NCBI GenBank assembly: GCA_963807235.1 | Contig: CAWEBF010000011.1 | Location: 8,969-72,968, forward strand | From: CAWEBF01 sp963807235 | GTDB taxonomy: Bacteria; Acidobacteriota; Vicinamibacteria; Vicinamibacterales; UBA2999 | Length of the DNA stretch: 64,000 nucleotides | Reading direction: 5' to 3' | Part shown: positions 35,302 through 50,493 of the stretch, in pieces | Layout: the number at the start of each line of letters is the position of its first letter | Position numbering within the stretch: position 1 is the first letter of the stretch | Notes under the pieces: generated by a model | Database searches by the model: none | What the model was told of the DNA's origin: nothing | The model's input: the letters and a program-made list of their open reading frames with translations, nothing else | Made by a program: the position numbers and the translations under genes

Positions 35302-35337
35302 CCACCCCAGCGTGTTGGGAAACACACGCCGGGGTGG
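35302..35337. other. Long imperfect hairpin after the ankyrin gene
   Basis: Arms CCACCCC-x-GCGTGT and ACACGC-x-GGGGTGG pair over 13 bases with one mismatch and an eight-base loop. It begins 53 bases after the ankyrin stop. No U run follows, so it may be an RNA-stabilising or Rho-linked element rather than an intrinsic terminator. Confidence 0.45.
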
Positions 35338-35357
35338 TGCTGCGCAGTGTTTGTTTG

Positions 35358-35376
35358 GCCCGCGCTTCGCGCGGGC
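35358..35376. other. Compact GC hairpin before the second MBL-fold gene
   Basis: GCCCGCGC-TTC-GCGCGGGC is a perfect eight-base stem with a three-base loop, five bases before the ATG at 35381. In RNA it would cover the ribosome site. No second copy was noticed in this window. Confidence 0.4.
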
Positions 35377-35380
35377 TGGG

Positions 35381-36391
35381 ATGAGAGTCGACGCTCCTCA
35401 CCCGTCCTCCAAGGGAGACGTGACGTCGGGCTGGCATAGGCCGGCGCCGCGAGGCCCCATAGCCGACCCAAGCGACACTCGATTCTCTCGCCGGCAGCTT
35501 CTGATTGCCGGCGCCGCTGCGCTAGGCGGCGCGCTCGTCTCGGCGGAGCTCATCAACGCGCAGGGCGCGGCACGAATCACGACCACGGATCTGGGCGGCG
35601 GCCTGAAGCTGCTGCAGGGCGCCGGCTGCAACGTGCTCGCGCTGGGCGGCCCTGACGGCGCGCTGATGATCGACGGCGGCCTTGCCGCCAATGCCGATGC
35701 GCTGCTCGCGGCCGTCCGGAGCGCCACCGGCGCCAGCCGCATTCACACGCTGATCAACACGCACGGCCACGCCGAGCAGATCGGCGCCAACGAAGCCGTT
35801 GGCCGCGCCGGCGGCGTCATCTTCGCGCACGAGAAGACGCAGAAGTACCTGAGCAACAGCGTCGAGTCGGTGATGTTCAAGGGCCGCCGGAAGCCGCTGC
35901 CGCAGGCGGCCCGGCCCACCAAGACCACGCGCGCCGAAGGCTCGATGGAGTTCGCCGGCCAGCAGATCGACTACGGCTACCTGCCCGCCGCTCACACCGA
36001 CGGCGATCTCTACGTGCACTTTCCGAAGATGAATCTGCTGGTGGCCGGCGGAGTCGTTTCCGCGGAAACGTGGCCGCTGCTCGACTACCGCAACGGCGCC
36101 TGGCTGGGCGGCCGCGTCCGCGCCCTGCAGCGCCTCGCCGACCTCGTGAAGCCCGATACCCGCGTCGTGCCCGCCGATGGCCGCCTGATGACCGGCGCCG
36201 ACATCGCGCGCCACCGCGACATGTATCAGAAGCTCTTTCTGACCATGATCGACTACATGAACATGGGCCTGGGTCCCGAAGACGCCGTGACGCGCAACCC
36301 GCTCAAGGAGTACGCGTCCGAGTTCGGCGACCCGTCCACGTTCACTTACGGCGCCCTCCGGAGCATGTTGATCGCCTACGTGCCTGATTGA
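35381..36391 (+). CDS. Tat-exported MBL-like protein with degenerate metal site
   Basis: 336 residues. Tat motif F-S-R37-R38-Q-L-L-I-A-G-A-A-A-L-G-G. The fold resembles quinoprotein-relay/MBL proteins: G-C-N-V-L-A-L-G-G-P-D-G-A-L-M-I-D-G-G. The metal motif is T-H128-G-H130-A-E-Q: the Asp-His pair of HxHxDH is replaced by Glu-Gln. Further on, A-A-H-T-D-G-D is kept, the A-G-D element reads A-G-G, and the P-G-H-G loop reads P-A-D-G. Two-metal hydrolysis is therefore unlikely; binding or another chemistry is more plausible. Start: ATG at 35381 lies 5 bases after a strong hairpin; a later start before the Tat motif cannot be excluded. Confidence 0.78.
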   Translation: MRVDAPHPSSKGDVTSGWHRPAPRGPIADPSDTRFSRRQLLIAGAAALGGALVSAELINAQGAARITTTDLGGGLKLLQGAGCNVLALGGPDGALMIDGGLAANADALLAAVRSATGASRIHTLINTHGHAEQIGANEAVGRAGGVIFAHEKTQKYLSNSVESVMFKGRRKPLPQAARPTKTTRAEGSMEFAGQQIDYGYLPAAHTDGDLYVHFPKMNLLVAGGVVSAETWPLLDYRNGAWLGGRVRALQRLADLVKPDTRVVPADGRLMTGADIARHRDMYQKLFLTMIDYMNMGLGPEDAVTRNPLKEYASEFGDPSTFTYGALRSMLIAYVPD

Positions 36392-36516
36392 AGGTCTGCT
36401 TGTTCAGGCAAGGGGCGGCGCAGATTCTGCACGCTGCCGTCGCTCATGCTGGGCACGCAGCGAGGATAGCAAATCAGGGACGCGACATCATGGTGTCCGC
36501 ACCGCTTTGTCTGGCC

Positions 36517-39271
36517 TTATGGTGCCGCCGCGGGCGCGAGCCGGCGCAATTCGTCGAAGAAGTTGAAGAAGAAGGAAATCCTGTCCTGCTTCTCCTCGCT
36601 TTCCCTCTGGGACTGCGTTGCCAGCGCGAAGCGCTTGCCATCCGGATGCAGGTCAAAGCTCCGCGTCGGGCCTGTACGTGGCCGGGCAACGAAGCGTCCC
36701 TCCGCCCAGAGCCGGGGCTTCTCCGGGCGGAATACATCACCATCCACGGCGTACGCCGCCACCATGATTCGGCGGTCCGATGCGGCAAAAAACAGCTCGT
36801 TGCTTGTACGGGACCAGGTTGGCGTGGTGCCGCCGTCGGTCGAGATCGGCCATCGACTCCCCGGACCCGGAAATGGGCGGACGTAGACTTCGTCGCGGCC
36901 CGATTCGGTGGACTGATAGGCCAGCCATCGCCCATCAGGAGAGAACATCGGCGCGCGTTCAGCGAACGGGCCGTTGAGGAACACGAACGGCGTTCCTGGC
37001 TTCCACCCAGACACCTCATCGCCCTCCATCGGCAGGATGAGCACATCATCTTGCGTTTGAGGATTGAGCTCGTGGAACGCCAGGAACCTGCCGTTCGGGT
37101 GCCACGACCACGCTGCCTTGTCCGCTCTTGCTGTCGGTCAGGCGCTGGAGTCCGCCGGTGTCGTCGGCTCGTTGCCAGTAGAGGTTGCCCGTGGCGGTAT
37201 CGCCGCGCAACGAGCTGAACACGATTCGTTGCCCATCGGGCGTCCATACTGGCCTCTGCGCACCACCGGGACCCAGCGTGAGACGGGAGAGCGAGTCGCG
37301 CTCCCATTCATAAACCCACACGTCCGTCTGACTGCCGTCGAAGATGTCGAGGGCAAGCCTGCGGCCATCCGGCGCGAACACCAGGTTGCTCCAGTCCGCC
37401 GGCAGTGTGCGCAAAGGCGTGACCTTGCCATCACGATCCATCCACTCGATGGGCACATCGGTGCCGACGTCTCGACCGGGCAGGTACACCAAGGTCCCAT
37501 TAGCCGAGACGGCAAAGCTCGCGGCGCCTGAGCCCGTGTTTGCCACAACGCCTTCAAGCACGGACACCGGCGGCCCGGTCATCACGAGCCGATCCACATC
37601 AAAGGGCGCCGCGAAAAGGGTCCCGCACGGATGTAGACAAGGTGACCGCTGGGTAGATATCGGCCGTAGAAGGCTCCGCGTTGCACAACCTTTCGGGCGC
37701 CTGTCGGCAGCGGCTGCACTTCCAGGCTCGCATCGTCAAATCCACCCACGCGCGTATGCGCGGTGAAAAGGACGGCCTTGCCGCCGGGGAGCATCTGGGG
37801 CCACCGGTGTGTGACTTGACCGTCGCCGAGCGCCGTCAGCGGCTCCGGTGTCCCTCCAGCCGACGACACCTGGGCCAGGCCGCTGCCGCGTTGAAGGTGA
37901 GAACGTGATGGTCGTGCCGTCCTCGCTCCAGCCGATGCCGTCAATTGCGCCTGCATCATCAACCACCGTGATCGCGGCGCCTCCCGCCACCGGGATCTTC
38001 TTCAGCCTGCCGTCGGCGATGAAGGCGACCCATGCCCGTCCGGTGAGAAGACAGGAGTGCCGGCACCGTTTGTACCCGACAGACGAACGGCTTCTAACGC
38101 GTCGAGGCGGCGAACGTACAAGTCGAACGTGCCGTCAGCCTTCTGTGCGCTGAACACCACGAGCCGGCCATCTGGAGACAGAGCGAGGTGTGCGGGTCTC
38201 TGACCGGTGCGCAGTGATACATCGGCGCCGAGATCCGCGCTCAGGCGGAGTGGTGCCGGCGGTGACGGCGTCCGCCACGGTGCCCAAAGCCCGAGAACCG
38301 CCGCGAGCACTGCTGCGAGTGCGGCGGTCGACGCCCACGGCAAGGCACGCTGCCAGCGCGACGTGTGCAATCGACAACCCGGTGACACTGCGTTCTTCCG
38401 GTGCGCCGCTGATTAGCTCCTCGAGCTGAGAACGCGCGTCCCCGATGTCGCGCATCCGCGCCCTGGGGTCCTTCTTGAAGCAGCGTGTCAGCAACCGGCG
38501 AAGGCCCGATGGTGTCTGGGCCGGAAGCGCGTCCCAGCTCGGCTCCGCCCGCACAACGGCCGCCAGCGTATCGGTGACGTCTTCCCCGGGGAAGGCGCGC
38601 AAGCCGGTGAGCATTTCGAAGACGACGCAGCCGAACGCCCAGATGTCGGTGCGTTTGTCCACCAGCTTGCCGCGTGCCTGCTCCGGCGACATGTAGGCTG
38701 CCGTGCCGAGGATCATGCCGGCACCGGTCAACAGCGCCGGGCTTGTGATGGTCGGCGACTGCGAGGCGTGCATGTGGGCCGGGTCCGGCGGTGCCAGCGC
38801 TTTCGCCAGCCCGAAGTCCAGCACCTTCACCGTGCCGTCCGATCGCACTTTGATGTTGGCCGGCTTCAGATCGCGGTGGATGAGGCCTTGCTCGTGGGCC
38901 GCCTCGAGCGCTTCCGCGATCTGCCGCGCGATCGGCAACGCGTCATCGAGCGGGACCGGTCCCTGCGCGATGCGATCGGCGAGCGTCGGGCCCTCGACCA
39001 GCTCCAGGACCAACGCATGGACCCTCGTGGACTCTTCGAAGCCGTAGATCGCGGCGATGTTCGGATGGTTGAGCGCGGCCAGCACCTGCGCTTCGCGCCG
39101 GAATCGCGCCAGCCGGTCCGGGTCGGACGCGAAGGCGTCGGGCAGGACCTTCAACGCCACGTCGCGGTGGAGAGTGAGATCCCGCGCGCGATACACCTGG
39201 CCCATCCCGCCTTCGCCGATCTGGGCGATGACCTCGTAGACGCCGAGACGCGTACTGGGTGTCAGAGCCAA
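36517..39271 (-). CDS. Serine/threonine protein kinase with C-terminal PD40 propeller, gene 1 of 4 (five frameshifts)
   Basis: The N-terminal kinase domain is complete: I-G-E-G-G-M-G-Q-V-Y (P loop), V-A-L-K (Lys), L-I-H-R-D-L-K-P-A-N-I-K-V (catalytic loop), V-L-D-F-G-L-A (DFG), and M-S-P-E-Q-A. A membrane segment follows (A-A-L-A-A-V-L-A-A-V-L-G-L-W-A-P-W). The outer part is a TolB/PD40 propeller with repeated F-S-P-D-G-R-x-x-x-x blades. Frame changes fall near 38385, 38020, 37895, 37610 and 37120, and each resumes in the expected blade. It ends F-N-F-F-D-E-L-R-R-L-A-P. TTG start at 39271, 28 bases after gene 2. Such receptors are taken to sense a periplasmic signal and phosphorylate cytoplasmic targets. 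Confidence 0.85.
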
Positions 39272-39299
39272 CGGTGCATCCTTCTTCCCGGTCGATTTC

Positions 39300-42061
39300 T
39301 CAATTCACCGGGACCAGGCGTTTCAGCTCCTCGAACCAGTTGAGGACGACGCGGATCTCGCGCACGGCGGTCCGGGGCGATCCATCGGCATCCGGCACCT
39401 CGACCAGCCCGACGAACCGTCCGTCGGGCAGGATGTCGTAGGCTCGTGTTTCGCCGCTTATTCTGTCTCCGGTCACTGCGGCCGGGGAGGAGACGGGGGC
39501 GCCGAACGTCAGCCCGGCCTGCGCCGTCACGGCGACGGTCACGACGTTTCCCGACGCGGCGGACTCGACGTACACCAACGCGTTGCCGTCGGGCGCCCAG
39601 GACAGGATGAAAATCGATGCCCACTCTGGGCGCCTGATAGATGGCGCCGGTTGCTGGAAACGGCTGCACGAACACGCCGTCCTCGGCTGATGACGTAGTC
39701 CCGCCAGACCGTCTCCGCCGATGATAGGCTACCCATCGGCCGTCTGGAGAGAACACCGCGCCGATCGGTTCGGTCGATGTCACGCCGAACGGCACCAACC
39801 TGCGGTCCGCCAGCGACAGGACCGAAAGCGAGAACTGCGTGCCCTTGACGACCGACACCAGGATGGAGCGGCCGTCCGGTGACCAGGACTCGGGTACGTG
39901 CGACTCGTCGTTGGCCGGTTTCGTCAACCGTTCCGCCCGGCCAGTCCCATCAACGCGCTGCACGAAGACCGCCTGATCGCCGCCGCGATCGGACTGAAAC
40001 GCCACTCGCGTGCCGTCCGGCGACCAGACGGGCGAGCGGTTTCGGCCCTCCAGCGTGAGTCGCTGCAGCGCGCCTGTTCCGCCGAGCGCGTAGATCGAGA
40101 TGGCGGCCTGGTCCCCAGTGTCACTTTCAATCGCAAGGCGCGCGCCGTCTCGGGAAACCCGGGTGCGCACATACGGGCCTGCGGGAATAGGAAGACGCGT
40201 CACGCCGCCCGCGCGGTCCGCCAGCCCCACCATGCGCTCGCCGGTTGCGGTGCTGGCAGGGCCAGGAATGTAAAACAGGTGGCCGGTGTCCGACACCGCG
40301 AACTGCGCCGCGCCGGTTGCGCCGCTCGCCACCCGTCGGACGCCCTCGATGACGGCAGCGGCCTGTCCCGTGACCTTCTGTGTCGTGGCGTCGAAGGGCA
40401 CGGCGAACACGACGCCGCCGCGCGCATACAAGAGATGGCCGCTCGGCACGTACTGGGCGGCGCTGCCGCCCTCGAACAGCGTGGTTCGTTCGCCGGACTT
40501 CAGGGACTGGACGACGATTCGCGCGTTATCCCACCGCGTCGCCCCATCGGCGGTCTTCGCGATGGTGAAGAGCAGGCCGTCCCCGCCCGGTAGGATCTGA
40601 GGCCGATCTGCCACTTCGCCATCCTGCACGGTGGCGAGCTGTTCCGGCGCGCTGCCGTCGAGCCGACAGCGGAGTATGCCTTTGCTGCCCTGGCCACTGA
40701 TGATGCCGGTGGCGTCCCATGTCATCCCGAACACGTTGTCAGAAGGGCAGACCGTGACCGACGGGCGGCGCCACCCATCACACCCATCCGCTGAATCGCC
40801 CTGTCCGCGAAGCGGTACACGGCGAGGGAGCGACCGTCGGGAGAAAACGCGGTCTGTCCGAAGTCAGGAGGGATGATCCGCGAGTCGGATTCGGACAAAT
40901 CGCGCAACACCGGCTGGCCGTTGCGGTAGTACACCAGACGTGTGCCGTCGGGCGATACGGCCATTTGGTTCCTGCCGACCGTAGTCAAGTCGGAGACCTG
41001 AATGGAAAACCGTGTGACGTTCGGGAGCGGCGACGGCGGCTGGAGATTCCAGACCGCCACCGCCACGCCGATCGCCAGAAGCCCTGCGAGCGCCCCGGCG
41101 AGCAGCAATGGCCGGACAGCGGTGCGCTGGGGCACACGCGACGTTGAATCGTCCCCATCGACGCCCGGCGCGAGCGACGCCGCTTCGGTGATCACATAGC
41201 GCACGGTCGCCGCATCCGCCACACGGCTCGCGCGGTCCCGGTCGAGACACCGCATCAGCAGCGTGCGGATTCCGGCAGGCAGAGACGGCGGCAGTGCCGC
41301 CCAGTTCGGCGGGCTCTTCAGCACACTGGCGAGCGTGTCGGCGAGGTCCTCGCCCTCGAAGGCACGCCGGCCCGTCAGCATTTCGTAGAGCACACAGCCA
41401 AATGCCCAGATGTCGCTGCGCTTGTCGGCCGGGCGTCCCTTCGCCTGCTCCGGAGACATGTAGCCCGCCGTGCCGAGCAGCGTGCCGATGCCGGTCATCA
41501 TCGCCGGCGAAGTGATCGTCGGCGACTGCGAGAGGTCCGGGCGTCCGTGGGGGCCGGACTCGGCCGGCCCCGTCAGCTTGGCCAGGCCGAAGTCCAGCAC
41601 CTTCACCACGCCGGCGGGCGTGACCTTGATGTTGGCCGGCTTCAGGTCGCGGTGGATGATGCCCTGCTCGTGCGCGGCCTCGAGGGCCTCCACAACCTGG
41701 CTGGCAATCGGAAGCGCTTCGTCGAGCGGGATCGCGCCGCGCGCGATGCGATCGGCGAGGGTCTCGCCTTCGACCAGTTCCATCACCAAGGCGCGCACGT
41801 GGGCGCCCGCATGCGCCGGGCCGTCCTCGAGCCCATAGATCTGCGCAATGTGCGGATGGTTGAGCGAGGCCAGCACCTGCGCTTCGCGCTCGAAGCGGGC
41901 CAGCCGCTCAGGATCGGCCGCAAACAGATCCGGCAGCACTTTCAACGCCACGTCGCGCTGCAGCCGCGTGTCCCGCGCCCGATACACTTCACCCATGCCG
42001 CCGGCGCCCAGCATGCCGGTGACTTCGTAGACGCCGATGCGCGTGCCCGGTGTGAGCGGCA

Positions 42062-42062
<1 letters not shown>
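39300..42062 (-). CDS. Serine/threonine protein kinase with C-terminal PD40 propeller, gene 2 of 4 (frameshifted)
   Basis: Kinase domain intact at the start: M-P-L-T-P-G-T-R-I-G, L-G-A-G-G-M-G-E-V-Y, V-A-L-K-V-L-P, I-I-H-R-D-L-K-P-A-N-I-K-V, D-F-G-L-A-K-L-T-G-P, M-S-P-E-Q-A-K-G-R-P-A-D-K-R-S-D-I-W-A-F-G. It has a seven-residue insertion (H-A-G-A-H-V-R) that genes 3 and 4 lack. Membrane span L-L-L-A-G-A-L-A-G-L-L-A-I-G-V-A-V-A-V-W. Propeller blades follow after a break near 40745; further breaks near 39630-39700 precede the end N-W-F-E-E-L-K-R-L-V-P-V-N. ATG at 42062 overlaps the stop of gene 3 by one base (TGATG). Confidence 0.87.
41395..41960 (-). repeat. Kinase-domain repeat, copy in gene 2
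   Basis: The catalytic-domain stretch of gene 2. From about 41447 to 41610 its bases are almost identical to the matching parts of genes 3 and 4; outside that it drifts. Edges are approximate. The pattern fits tandem duplication with later gene conversion over the activation loop. Confidence 0.6.
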
Positions 42063-47548
<5,486 letters not shown>

Positions 47549-47566
47549 CCTGTTGAATTGATTGGG

Positions 47567-47572
47567 ATTATA
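47567..47572 (-). promoter_or_regulatory. Perfect TATAAT -10 box of the kinase operon
   Basis: TATAAT on the minus strand, 19 bases before the gene 4 ATG, in DNA where A/T runs are rare. No good -35 hexamer lies 16-18 bases upstream, so an activator or a very short leader is possible. Confidence 0.5.
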
Positions 47573-47619
47573 GTCGACGGGGTCGGATGCTACGTGCCGC
47601 CAGCTCGTCCTTTCGGACT

Positions 47620-48445
47620 GCGGGCTGCACACCAAAGACGAGTGCCCACCGCTGGCGGACCACCACCAGCACCTGTTCAGCCCTGAACTCGCGGCGCTCA
47701 TCTCGGGAACGCCGCCGGCCCGACGCGGAAGGTAGAGAACGAGCGGCAGACGCTGATGGCCGACAACGACTGGACGGCGGCCCAGGTGGCGCCGTATCCG
47801 GGCCGTCTGGTCGGCTTCTGCGGCATCAGCCCGCTCAAGGACTACGCGCTGGAGGAACTGGCGCGCTGCGCCAAGAATCCCAACCTCCGCAACGGGCTCA
47901 AGCTGCACCTGGGTAACGCGGTGGTGGATTACCACAACCCCGCGCACGTGGAGCAGATGCGCCGCGTGTTCCGCGCCGCCAACGGCTACGGCATGCCGAT
48001 CGTCGTCCACATGCGCTCGTCCACCACGGCGAAGCTGCCGTACGGCCGCGACGAGGCCGCGATCTTCTTCAACGAGATTCTGCCGGCTGCACCGGACGTG
48101 GACGTGCAGATCGCCCACCTGGCCGGGGCCGGCGGCTACGAAGTGCCGGCCGGGGATCAGGCGCTGCAGGTGTTCGTGGATGCGATCGCCAGGAAGGATC
48201 CACGGGCTCAGCGGCTGTGGTTCGACGTGACGACGGTCGTCCTGCCCAAGACGCCAGCGGAACTCGCCGCATTGATCGCGCAGCGGATCCGCGAGCTGGG
48301 TGTCCAGCGGATCCTCTTCGGATCCGATGCGCCGACCGAGGACAGCTTCGCGCCCAAGGCCGCATGGGCGGCGTTTCGCACGCTGCCGCTGACCGAGGCC
48401 GAGTTCCAGACCATCGCCAGCAACGTGCCGGCCTACATGCGCTGA
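47620..48445 (+). pseudogene. Amidohydrolase (amidohydrolase-2 fold), 5' truncated and internally deleted
   Basis: The first recognisable residues are P-P-L-A-D-H-H-Q-H-L-F-S-P-E-L-A-A-L-I-S (from about 47650) with the H-x-H metal pair. No leader or good start precedes them; the kinase promoter is only 80 bases away. The segment that should follow (the D-x-A-G-I-R-R-A-V-V-L-S strand and helix) is missing. The frame changes near 47715-47735, and the gene resumes at N-D-W-T-A-A-Q-V-A-P-Y-P. From there it is complete: G-F-C-G-I-S-P-L-K-D-Y-A, G-L-K-L-H-L-G-N, I-V-V-H-M-R-S, V-Q-I-A-H-L-A-G-A-G-G, I-L-F-G-S-D-A-P. An active enzyme from this copy is unlikely. Confidence 0.75.
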
Positions 48446-48478
48446 AGACGCAATGTGCGCAGCTATACTAGCGAACTG

Positions 48479-49114
48479 ATGAGAAGGCACGTCCTGGTGT
48501 GGGCGATGTTTGCCGTTGCAGTGACTGCGACGAATGCGTCGGCCCAGATGGTCACCAACATGGCGAAGCGTGTGGGCGTCGGAGGGTCGGTCGGAAGCAT
48601 CTTCACGTTCGATGATGACGTGACCAATGGCGCCGCGTTCGGCTTCAATGTCGGCCTCGCTCCCGCACCCGGATTCGGTCCCACGCTTGGTTTGGGTTGG
48701 TACCAGCAAGATCTCACGCTGTCCGGCGTGTCAGGCGACAGGGAAGTGGGGCGCTTTCGCGTGCGTCCGCTCATGGCGGGCGTTGGTTACACCTGGATCA
48801 AGGATCGCGTCGCTGTCGGTGCGTCGGTCAACGCGGGTATCAGCTTCAACTCGATCCGGCTGAACGACGAGTATCGAACGTTCTTCGGTCCTGGCACGGA
48901 GGTCCGCGTCGACGCGAGCAACAGCTTTGCCGTCAGGCCTCAGCTCAGAGTCGAATACGCGGTGGCGAGAAAAGTCGGCGTTTTTACAAGCGCCGGGTAC
49001 TTCTTCACCGAGTTCGACAACGTGATCGAGACGCCGCTGGGCCGGTTCGAGAACGAGTGGGACGCGAGCAGCTTCAACCTGTTCGTCGGGGTGATGGTCT
49101 ATCCCTTCCGCTGA
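48479..49114 (+). CDS. Outer-membrane beta-barrel protein
   Basis: 211 residues with a signal peptide (to A-S-A-Q) and regular amphipathic strands: V-G-V-G-G-S-V-G-S-I-F-T-F, F-G-P-T-L-G-L-G-W-Y-Q-Q, R-P-L-M-A-G-V-G-Y-T-W, ending F-V-G-V-M-V-Y-P-F-R. Barrel protein of the OMP_b-brl type; transport or structural role unknown. A TATACT hexamer at 48464-48469 is close enough to the ATG to suggest a nearly leaderless transcript. Its TGA abuts the stop codon of the convergent gene with no gap. Confidence 0.75.
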   Translation: MRRHVLVWAMFAVAVTATNASAQMVTNMAKRVGVGGSVGSIFTFDDDVTNGAAFGFNVGLAPAPGFGPTLGLGWYQQDLTLSGVSGDREVGRFRVRPLMAGVGYTWIKDRVAVGASVNAGISFNSIRLNDEYRTFFGPGTEVRVDASNSFAVRPQLRVEYAVARKVGVFTSAGYFFTEFDNVIETPLGRFENEWDASSFNLFVGVMVYPFR

Positions 49115-49960
49115 CTACTTACTTACATTGGGTCCCAGCAGACGCTGGGAATCTTTCTCGTTCTCGAGACAGAACTCGTCGATCATCTGGGTGTCGATCA
49201 TGATCTTCATGTTCATGTCGACGGTCCACGGTTTCGTATACGCCTTGGGATCGTCGACGGTGATCACGATGTTGAGCGTCCCGTAGTTCGGCCGCGTGAT
49301 CCGTTCGGTCATCGATGCTGCACTCGTGATCGGATGGCCGGGCGTGTCCAGCCACTCGCTTTCACGGAAGCCCTTCGTGGTGATCACGAACGTGTCTCCC
49401 TCCCACTTTCCAATCGAATACCCGCTGTAGATGGGGTGCATGTCCTCGGGCAACGGCCGGCCGTCCGTGTAGATCTGCCGGTACTGGGCGTTCCATTCGT
49501 TGAGCATCAGCAGTAATCCCGGGACATGAAAGATCTTCGTGTAGTGCGGAAGCCAATACACGCGCGGGTAGTTATCCGGCTGGCAGCGGGCGTGCGGATC
49601 GTCTTTGGAGAGATCCGCCCTTCGTTGTTTGACGAGGTCCGCGGCCCACGGCTGAAGTGGCATGCCGCCGGGTACTGACGCGGGACCGATAGGCACCGTC
49701 ACCTTCTCGCCGGGCTTGCACGGTTGAGTCAAAAGCACCCGTGACGCCAGATCCGGCGTGCAATCCCGCACGCGGTCAGGCTGCCAGAAGCCGATGAAGT
49801 CGGGCTTGCCGTCTGGCTGTCGCGGCGCCGGTGCCTTCAGGTCGGGCGTGCCGTCGGCAAGCCGGGGCACGTTCGGAGTCGGGTACTTCACCCACTGGGC
49901 AAACGTGACGTGCGCTGAGGAAATCAGTACGAACGCGGTGAGTACGACAGCGCCCTTCAT
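49115..49960 (-). CDS. Secreted-family protein of Acidobacteriota, member 6 (intact)
   Basis: 281 residues, intact, and so a good reference for the damaged members. Signal peptide to V-T-F-A-Q. N-terminal block Y-P-T-P-N-V-P-R-L-A-D-G-T-P-D-L; P-D-G-K-P-D-F-I-G-F-W; middle C-Q-P-D-N-Y-P-R; V-P-G-L-L-L-M-L-N-E; core Y-S-G-Y-S-I-G-K-W-E-G-D-T-F-V-I-T-T-K-G-F; then T-E-R-I-T-R-P-N-Y-G-T-L-N-I, D-P-K-A-Y-T-K-P-W-T-V and the end D-E-F-C-L-E-N-E-K-D. Coupled by ATGA to the upstream DUF6152 gene. No function is known; the pair are exported together. Confidence 0.8.
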   Translation of the reverse strand: MKGAVVLTAFVLISSAHVTFAQWVKYPTPNVPRLADGTPDLKAPAPRQPDGKPDFIGFWQPDRVRDCTPDLASRVLLTQPCKPGEKVTVPIGPASVPGGMPLQPWAADLVKQRRADLSKDDPHARCQPDNYPRVYWLPHYTKIFHVPGLLLMLNEWNAQYRQIYTDGRPLPEDMHPIYSGYSIGKWEGDTFVITTKGFRESEWLDTPGHPITSAASMTERITRPNYGTLNIVITVDDPKAYTKPWTVDMNMKIMIDTQMIDEFCLENEKDSQRLLGPNVSK

Positions 49961-50361
49961 GGGGTCGAACCCTGGCTCGATCCCGCAAACAGCCTCTGCC
50001 CCGTGCTTGCCAAGACCATGACCCGGGCGTTGGCATGCAGGCTGCCGTCCCTCGCGCGGCTTCCCTCGACAGTAACCGTGTCACCGGCCTTCAGCGTATT
50101 GCGCGTCCAGCCCAGACGCAGCAGCGAGTTGGGGTTGCCCAACTCGAGAGCCCAGTTCTCGGTCTTGCCGGACGCCTCGTTCTTTACGTCCACGTAGAAC
50201 CAGCAGTGAGGATTCGTCCACTCGATCTTCGTCACCGTCCCCGTGAACTTGATAGGTTTGTCGGCGTCGTACTCGGCCGCGAACGAATGATGTGCCACCA
50301 CAGGCACGGCGGCGAGCAGGGCAGCGATACTGACAACCGCAAGGGTCAACCTGGTTCCCAT
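49957..50361 (-). CDS. DUF6152 family exported protein
   Basis: 134 residues. Signal peptide (to V-V-A-H), immediately followed by H-H-S-F-A-A-E-Y-D, the family opening with paired histidines that could bind metal. Then I-K-F-T-G-T-V-T-K-I-E-W-T-N-P-H-C-W-F-Y-V-D-V, G-N-P-N-S-L-L-R-L-G-W and G-D-T-V-T-V-E-G. The fold is likely a small OB-type barrel. DUF6152 genes often sit before secreted-family genes like the one at 49115; the ATGA overlap shows they are made together. Function unknown. Confidence 0.88.
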   Translation of the reverse strand: MGTRLTLAVVSIAALLAAVPVVAHHSFAAEYDADKPIKFTGTVTKIEWTNPHCWFYVDVKNEASGKTENWALELGNPNSLLRLGWTRNTLKAGDTVTVEGSRARDGSLHANARVMVLASTGQRLFAGSSQGSTP

Positions 50362-50493
50362 CGAACTGACCTCCGTGAAGAAACGTCCACCGGGCGGGCG
50401 TCAAGCGTCGAGAGTGAGCAGATCTTAGCCTGAATCGGACCTTTTGACCTGGCGGCGCCTGGGGTATACATGGGCCGTCCCGGGAGGGAGAAC

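Noticed and set aside
33644..35437. 597-codon minus-strand open frame over the ankyrin gene
   Set aside because: Repetitive Arg/His/Val composition follows from the ankyrin codons in antisense; no start signal or known motif.
47582..47760. Full-length start for the amidohydrolase at 47587
   Set aside because: The frame from that ATG has no leader and does not encode the H-x-H motif or the conserved body.
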